A DNA stretch of 64,000 nt from Lysobacter panacisoli. GTDB lineage: Bacteria; Pseudomonadota; Gammaproteobacteria; Xanthomonadales; Xanthomonadaceae. The position numbers and the translations under genes were made by a program. The DNA is taken from NCBI RefSeq assembly GCF_009765165.1, contig NZ_VLNU01000001.1:930001-994000 (forward strand), given 5' to 3'. Below, one piece after another: positions 55,591 through 64,000 of this stretch. The notes below the pieces were generated by a model. It was not told the origin of the DNA, searched no databases, and worked only from the letters and a program-made list of their open reading frames with translations. The first letter of the stretch is position 1, and every line of letters begins with the position of its first letter.

Positions 55591-55594
<4 letters not shown>
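54320..55594 (+). CDS. czcC: Outer-membrane efflux channel of heavy-metal RND pump (CzcC-like)
   Basis: TolC-family outer-membrane channel of 424 residues with a signal peptide (about 1-22) and two repeated helical OEP domains rich in Ala, Glu and Arg (ARLDLLADVARRYLAVVAAR and VEAHGRYRVAQLEVERLR). It exports metal ions gathered by the CzcAB pump. The stop overlaps the GTG of the adaptor gene by four bases, so translation is coupled. Confidence 0.88.
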
Positions 55595-60013
<4,419 letters not shown>

Positions 60014-60019
60014 CAGGTG

Positions 60020-60598
60020 TCAGCCGCGCGCCGCCGCCTTCGGGCACGGCGCGCCGGCATCCATCCAGGTGCGGAACGCGGCGACGAACTGGTCGTGCGG
60101 CACCGGCACCGGCGCGCGACTGCCGCCGGGCGCCCAGCCCCAGAGCACCAGCTTGTCCTCGGCGACGTGCTTGAACATCGCGTCGAGGTCGCGATCGCCG
60201 TTGCGCTTGCGGTCCTGGATCATCGCGCACAGCTCGCTCGCGGGCACGCCGATCCACGCCATCTTCTGGTCCGGCGGCGGCAGCGACCAGTGCGGCGCGC
60301 CGGGCGGCGCGTTCGGTCCGTAGCTTGCGGGAAGATTCGCTTCGCCGTGGCAGGACGAACACGGCAATCCCGCCGCGCCCTCGCCCTTCGGCCCGCGCAC
60401 CACGCCCATCATGTGCGCCGTCTGCGTGTCGAACTGCAACGGCTGGTCGCCGGGAATGTGGCAGTTGCTGCAGCGCGGATGCTGGAACACCTTCTCCACG
60501 GTGGCGAAGGCCTGCAGGCCCTGCGCTTCCTGTTGCGGGTCGACGCGCGGGGAGCAGGCGGCGAGCAGCACGGTGAGCGTCGCGATCGCTAGGCGCAT
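60020..60598 (-). CDS. c-type cytochrome lipoprotein of the molybdenum hydroxylase cluster
   Basis: An exported protein of 192 residues with a lipoprotein signal (LLAACSPR, Cys15) and two CXXCH haem-binding motifs, CSNCH (43-47) and CSSCH (80-84). It is placed directly after the large hydroxylase subunit gene on the same strand, ten bases downstream. It probably takes electrons from the periplasmic molybdenum enzyme. Axial methionines are not certain. Confidence 0.82.
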   Translation of the reverse strand: MRLAIATLTVLLAACSPRVDPQQEAQGLQAFATVEKVFQHPRCSNCHIPGDQPLQFDTQTAHMMGVVRGPKGEGAAGLPCSSCHGEANLPASYGPNAPPGAPHWSLPPPDQKMAWIGVPASELCAMIQDRKRNGDRDLDAMFKHVAEDKLVLWGWAPGGSRAPVPVPHDQFVAAFRTWMDAGAPCPKAAARG

Positions 60599-60608
60599 GT
60601 GCGGGTCC

Positions 60609-62801
60609 TCAGGCGGTGGCGTCGGTGAGGCGCAGCGGCAGTTCGCGCAGGCGCTGTCCGGTGAGCGCGAACACGGCGTTCGCCACGGCCGGCGCGATCG
60701 GCGCGGTGCCGGGTTCGCCGGCGCCGCCCATCTTCTCGGTGCTGGGCACGATGTGAACTTCGATGTGCGGCATCTCGTCCAGGCGCAGCACCTGGTAGTC
60801 GTGATAGTTGGACTGCTGCACCTGCCCGTCGCGGAAAGTGACTGCGCTGTGCAGCGCCGCACCAAGGCCGAACGCGATGCCCGACTCCATCTGCGCGCGC
60901 ACGCCTTCCGGATTCACCGCCAGTCCGCAATCGATCGCGCAGACCACGCGGTGCACGCGGATCGCCGGAGCGCCACCGGCCTTGTTGTCCACCGACACTT
61001 CCGCGATCTGTGCGAGGAAGCTGCCGAAGGATTCATGCACGGCGACGCCACGCGCGCGGCCCTGCGGCAACGGCGATCCCCAGCCGGCCTTTTCGGCGGC
61101 CAAGTTCAGTGCGGCCAGATGACGCGGATGCTTCTGCAGCAGCGCGCGGCGGTACTCGACCGGGTCCTGCTTCGCCGCATGCGCGAGTTCGTCGATCAGG
61201 CCTTCCATCACGAACGCGTTGTAGCTGTGGCCGACGGAGCGCCACCACAGCACCGGGATGCCGGTGCGCGGCGAATGCAGTTCGACACGATGGTCCGGGA
61301 TGTCGGCCAGGTACGGCGAATCGGCGACGCCTTCGACGGACGTCGCGTCGATACCGTTCTTGACCATCGCCGCCTCGAACGGCGAACCGGCGAGGATCGA
61401 CTGGCCGACCAGCACGTGCTGCCACGCCACCGGATGTCCCTGCGCATCCACGCCGATGCGCGCGCGCTGCAGGTACATCGGCCGGTAGTAGCCGCCGCGG
61501 ATGTCGTCCTCGCGCGACCACACCGTCTTGACCGGCGCACCCGCGGCCTTGGCGACCTGCACCGCTTCGCTGACGAAATCGGAGGTCGGCGTGGCGCGAC
61601 GGCCGAAACCGCCGCCAAGGAAGGTGGTGTGGATCAGCACTTGCTCGGGCTTGAGCCCGGTGATCTTCGCGGCGACCTGCTGGTCGAGCGTCTGGAACTG
61701 CGTGCCGGTCCAGATCTCGCAGCGGTCGGCGTCGATCTTCACCGTGCAGTTCAACGGTTCCATCGGTGCGTGCGCGAGGTACGGCACGTGGTACTCGGCT
61801 TCCAGCGTACTCGCGGCCTTCTCCAGCCCGCCCTTCACGTTGCCGGCCTGGCGGGCGACGGCGCCGTCGGTGACGGTCAGCGTGCGGAACTGCTCGCGCA
61901 GCGTTGCGGTGTCGAGCGTCGCCGCATTCGGTCCGGCGTCCCATTCGATCTTCAGCGCGTCGCGGCCGAGCTTCGCGGCCCAGTAGTGGTCCGCGATCAC
62001 GGCGACACCGCTGGGCACCTGCACGACGTTGCGCACGCCGGGCACGGCCTTCGCCGCGGCGGCATCGAAGGATTTGACCGAACCGCCGAACACCGGCGCG
62101 CGCGCGACGACGGCGGTGAGCAGGCCGTCGAACTGCACGTCCATGCCGAACTGCGCGCGGCCGCTGATCTTCTCCGGCGTGTCCAGGCGTTTGGTCGGCT
62201 TCCCGATCAGCTTCCAGTCCTTCGGATCCTTCAACGCCACTTTCGTCGGCGCTGGCAATTTGGCCGCAGCATCGACGAGTTCGCCATAACGCGCACGACG
62301 ATCGCCGGCGACGACGAAGCCATTCTCGGTATGCACCTGCGACACCGGAACGCCGAACTTCTGCGCAGCGGCGGCGACCAGCAGCGCGCGCGCAGTCGCG
62401 CCGGCCTGGCGATAGCGGTCGAACTCCGACCAGGTCGTAGTCGAGCCGCCGGTCATCTGCATGCCGAACGCGGTGTGCGCGTACGCGGGCGCGGCGGGTG
62501 CGTGCTCGACGCGGACCTTCGTCCAGTCGGCGTCGAGTTCATCGGCGACCAGCATCGCCAGCGTGGTCCAGATGCCCTGTCCCATTTCCGAATGCGCGAT
62601 CAGCACGCTCACGCTGTCGTCGTTGGCGAGGCGCAGGAACGCGTTGGGCGCGAGGGCGGCCGATGCCGCGGCTGCAGCCTCCGGCGCGGCATGGGCGAAA
62701 CGCCGCGCGCCGGGCACGATGAAGGCCACGACCAGTCCGGCACCAACGGTGGCGCCGGCCTGGAGGAAGCGACGGCGGGACGCGAGCTGTGGAGCGTTCA
62801 C
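60609..62801 (-). CDS. Molybdenum hydroxylase large subunit (isoquinoline 1-oxidoreductase beta-like)
   Basis: Xanthine-oxidase-family molybdopterin-binding subunit of 730 residues. The N-terminus carries a Tat signal (SRRRFLQAG), so the folded enzyme is exported to the periplasm. Aldehyde-oxidase-type domains follow, with HSEMGQGIWT, LGGGFGRR and a C-terminal GGAGEPGTAP loop whose Glu is the catalytic position. The GTG start at 62801 has GGAGGT five bases upstream. The substrate may be an aldehyde or N-heterocycle and is not identifiable. The small subunit gene precedes it by 38 bases. Confidence 0.9.
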   Translation of the reverse strand: MNAPQLASRRRFLQAGATVGAGLVVAFIVPGARRFAHAAPEAAAAASAALAPNAFLRLANDDSVSVLIAHSEMGQGIWTTLAMLVADELDADWTKVRVEHAPAAPAYAHTAFGMQMTGGSTTTWSEFDRYRQAGATARALLVAAAAQKFGVPVSQVHTENGFVVAGDRRARYGELVDAAAKLPAPTKVALKDPKDWKLIGKPTKRLDTPEKISGRAQFGMDVQFDGLLTAVVARAPVFGGSVKSFDAAAAKAVPGVRNVVQVPSGVAVIADHYWAAKLGRDALKIEWDAGPNAATLDTATLREQFRTLTVTDGAVARQAGNVKGGLEKAASTLEAEYHVPYLAHAPMEPLNCTVKIDADRCEIWTGTQFQTLDQQVAAKITGLKPEQVLIHTTFLGGGFGRRATPTSDFVSEAVQVAKAAGAPVKTVWSREDDIRGGYYRPMYLQRARIGVDAQGHPVAWQHVLVGQSILAGSPFEAAMVKNGIDATSVEGVADSPYLADIPDHRVELHSPRTGIPVLWWRSVGHSYNAFVMEGLIDELAHAAKQDPVEYRRALLQKHPRHLAALNLAAEKAGWGSPLPQGRARGVAVHESFGSFLAQIAEVSVDNKAGGAPAIRVHRVVCAIDCGLAVNPEGVRAQMESGIAFGLGAALHSAVTFRDGQVQQSNYHDYQVLRLDEMPHIEVHIVPSTEKMGGAGEPGTAPIAPAVANAVFALTGQRLRELPLRLTDATA

Positions 62802-62839
62802 GTGGACCTCCGGAATGGGATGCGTGCGCAGGCGAGGCG

Positions 62840-63295
62840 TCAGGCCTTCGTCAGTTCCGCCGCGCGATGCACGGCGGCGCGGATGCGCTGGTAAGTGCCG
62901 CAGCGGCAGAGGTTGCCGGACAGCGCCTGGTCGATGTCGGTGTCGCTGGGCGCAGGCACCTTCGCCAGCAGTGCGGCGGCAGACATGATCTGGCCCGATT
63001 GGCAGTAGCCGCACTGGACCACGTCGAGTTCGGCCCAGGCGCGCTGCACCGGATGCGAAGCGTCCTTCGACAGGCCTTCGATGGTGGTGATCGCCTTGCC
63101 TTCGACGCTCGCCACCGGCGTCACGCAACTGCGTCGCGGCGCGCCGTCCACGTGCACGGTGCACGCACCGCACTGGGCGATGCCGCAACCGAACTTGGTG
63201 CCGGTGAGATGGAGCAGATCGCGCAGCACCCAGAGCAGGGGCATGTCGGGTGGCGCGGCCACGTCGTGCTCGGTGCCGTTCACAAGCAGCTTCAT
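62840..63295 (-). CDS. [2Fe-2S] small subunit of molybdenum hydroxylase
   Basis: Iron-sulfur subunit of 151 residues. The plant-type ferredoxin half has Cys37, Cys42, Cys45 and Cys57 ([10 protein letters not shown]); the helical half has Cys95, Cys98, Cys130 and Cys132 ([15 protein letters not shown]). Both clusters link the molybdenum subunit to the cytochrome. It has no signal of its own and is presumably exported with the Tat-bearing large subunit. Confidence 0.93.
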   Translation of the reverse strand: MKLLVNGTEHDVAAPPDMPLLWVLRDLLHLTGTKFGCGIAQCGACTVHVDGAPRRSCVTPVASVEGKAITTIEGLSKDASHPVQRAWAELDVVQCGYCQSGQIMSAAALLAKVPAPSDTDIDQALSGNLCRCGTYQRIRAAVHRAAELTKA

Positions 63296-63577
63296 GGATT
63301 CCCTCGCGGCGGCTGGGGTGGGGTGAGCCTACTCCCGGGCGTGTGGTGCCGGCATCACGTCACGACGGATGGCGGCAAGGCCCGGTCGCTCCACGATAGG
63401 ACCGTCGGGTGGCGACGGGCTCGCCCGTTCCTCGCCGATCCTTGCCCGATCCTCCGCGTCGTCCGCAACGCCGCGCTGGCACGCGCCGGGCATCGATTGC
63501 GCAACGCCATAATGGCCGCGACACAGCGGATGTGCTTCGATCTTCCCGTTCCGATCGCCCTCCGCCACCGGATCGCC
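63296..63577. other. Divergent intergenic region upstream of hydroxylase and xdhC
   Basis: A 282-base gap between the small hydroxylase subunit gene (minus) and xdhC (plus). It must hold promoters for both. I see no gene, repeat or recognisable operator. Confidence 0.4.
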
Positions 63578-64000
63578 ATGAACCGAGCCCCGGCCATCGT
63601 CTCCCCGCTCGCCACCGTCCCGCCCGGCGCGACGCGCGCGGTGCTCGAAGCGTCCGCGCGCACGCTGCGCGATGGCGCCCCCGCGACGCTGGCGGTGGTG
63701 CTGGAAACCGACGGCTCGACCTATGTCGGTCCCGGCGCGCTCGCGCTGTTCGAAGCCGACGGCGCGCAGACCGGCTGGCTCAGCGGCGGTTGCCTGGAAC
63801 CGGAGATCGCGCAGCGCGCCGAACAGGCCGCCCGCCTCATGCGGATCGAATGGATGGAAGTCGACACCCGCGGCGACGAAGACCTGCTGGCCGGTTCGGC
63901 GCTGGGTTGTCGCGGACGCCTGCGCATCGCGCTGTTGCCGTTGGCCGCGCTGGACGGCTGGCCGGTACAGGTGGACGCATGGTGCGAAGGGAATGCGCCG
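63578..64000 (+). CDS. XdhC/CoxI-family molybdenum enzyme maturation protein (partial)
   Basis: The first 141 residues are visible before the window ends. ETDGSTYVGPGA and WLSGGCLEPEIA are the XdhC/CoxI signature. Such proteins bind and sulfurate the molybdenum cofactor for xanthine-oxidase-type enzymes. It is divergent from the hydroxylase genes, which need it. The start is the first ATG in frame. Confidence 0.9.
   Translation, partial: MNRAPAIVSPLATVPPGATRAVLEASARTLRDGAPATLAVVLETDGSTYVGPGALALFEADGAQTGWLSGGCLEPEIAQRAEQAARLMRIEWMEVDTRGDEDLLAGSALGCRGRLRIALLPLAALDGWPVQVDAWCEGNAP

Overview
The window is GC-rich chromosomal DNA from a gammaproteobacterium of the Xanthomonadaceae, most probably Lysobacter or a close relative. 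I infer this from gene content and order: prc, the ybeD-lipB-lipA and mreBCD-mrdA-rodA-mltB-rlpA-dacA block, lptM-dapF-DUF484-xerC beside hslVU, algR-hemC, Ala/Pro-rich tails on cell-wall proteins, and a dispersed palindromic repeat family. The genus is not proven. The window is almost all coding; no gap reaches 300 bases. I found no rRNA, tRNA, CRISPR array, prophage or insertion sequence.

Layout. 1-2911: a cut DMT transporter, a divergent Lrp/AsnC regulator, a universal stress protein with an FNR-like site upstream, and an AraC-HTH/MGMT fusion. 2985-18054: mostly minus-strand housekeeping genes, namely the Prc protease, lipoate synthesis (ybeD, lipB, lipA) and the elongasome run mreB-mreC-mreD-mrdA-rodA-mltB-rlpA-dacA, with a DUF695/RraB gene on the plus strand inside it. 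18353-24946: adenosine kinase, a YbaK-type editing protein, a four-gene exported operon (M1 peptidase, alpha/beta hydrolase, lipoprotein, small membrane protein) and ubiE. 25037-31588: an EmrBA-like pump, ElaA-like acetyltransferase, yeast-type cytosine deaminase, DUF5655 protein, AraC regulator, an unrecognised exported protein with an HExxH motif, and OsmC.

31780-37501: hslU, hslV, a DUF3079 protein, xerC, DUF484, dapF, lptM and a DUF454 protein, all on the minus strand. 37642-43659: two exported S9 peptidases, a small membrane protein and a WYL regulator. 43789-50260: a SoeABC-like molybdenum enzyme (catalytic, iron-sulfur and membrane subunits), an extra small membrane protein between the first two subunits, and two unrecognised flanking proteins. 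50292-53774: hemC, an AlgR-like regulator, a carboxylesterase and a TonB-like lipoprotein. 53891-60013: a czc-type heavy-metal efflux operon with a His-rich leader protein. 60020-64000: an isoquinoline-oxidoreductase-like molybdenum hydroxylase, its c-type cytochrome, and a cut XdhC maturation gene.

The most unusual feature is a dispersed palindromic repeat family at six places. One copy lies in frame inside the catalytic subunit of the SoeABC-like enzyme and adds about 45 residues. Two composite copies near 1.4 kb and 31.6 kb are almost identical but inverted. I did not find a clearly new multi-gene defence or metabolic system. The best candidates for new biology are the repeat insertion, the small protein in the soe operon, the orphan HExxH protein and the lipid-anchored TonB-like protein.
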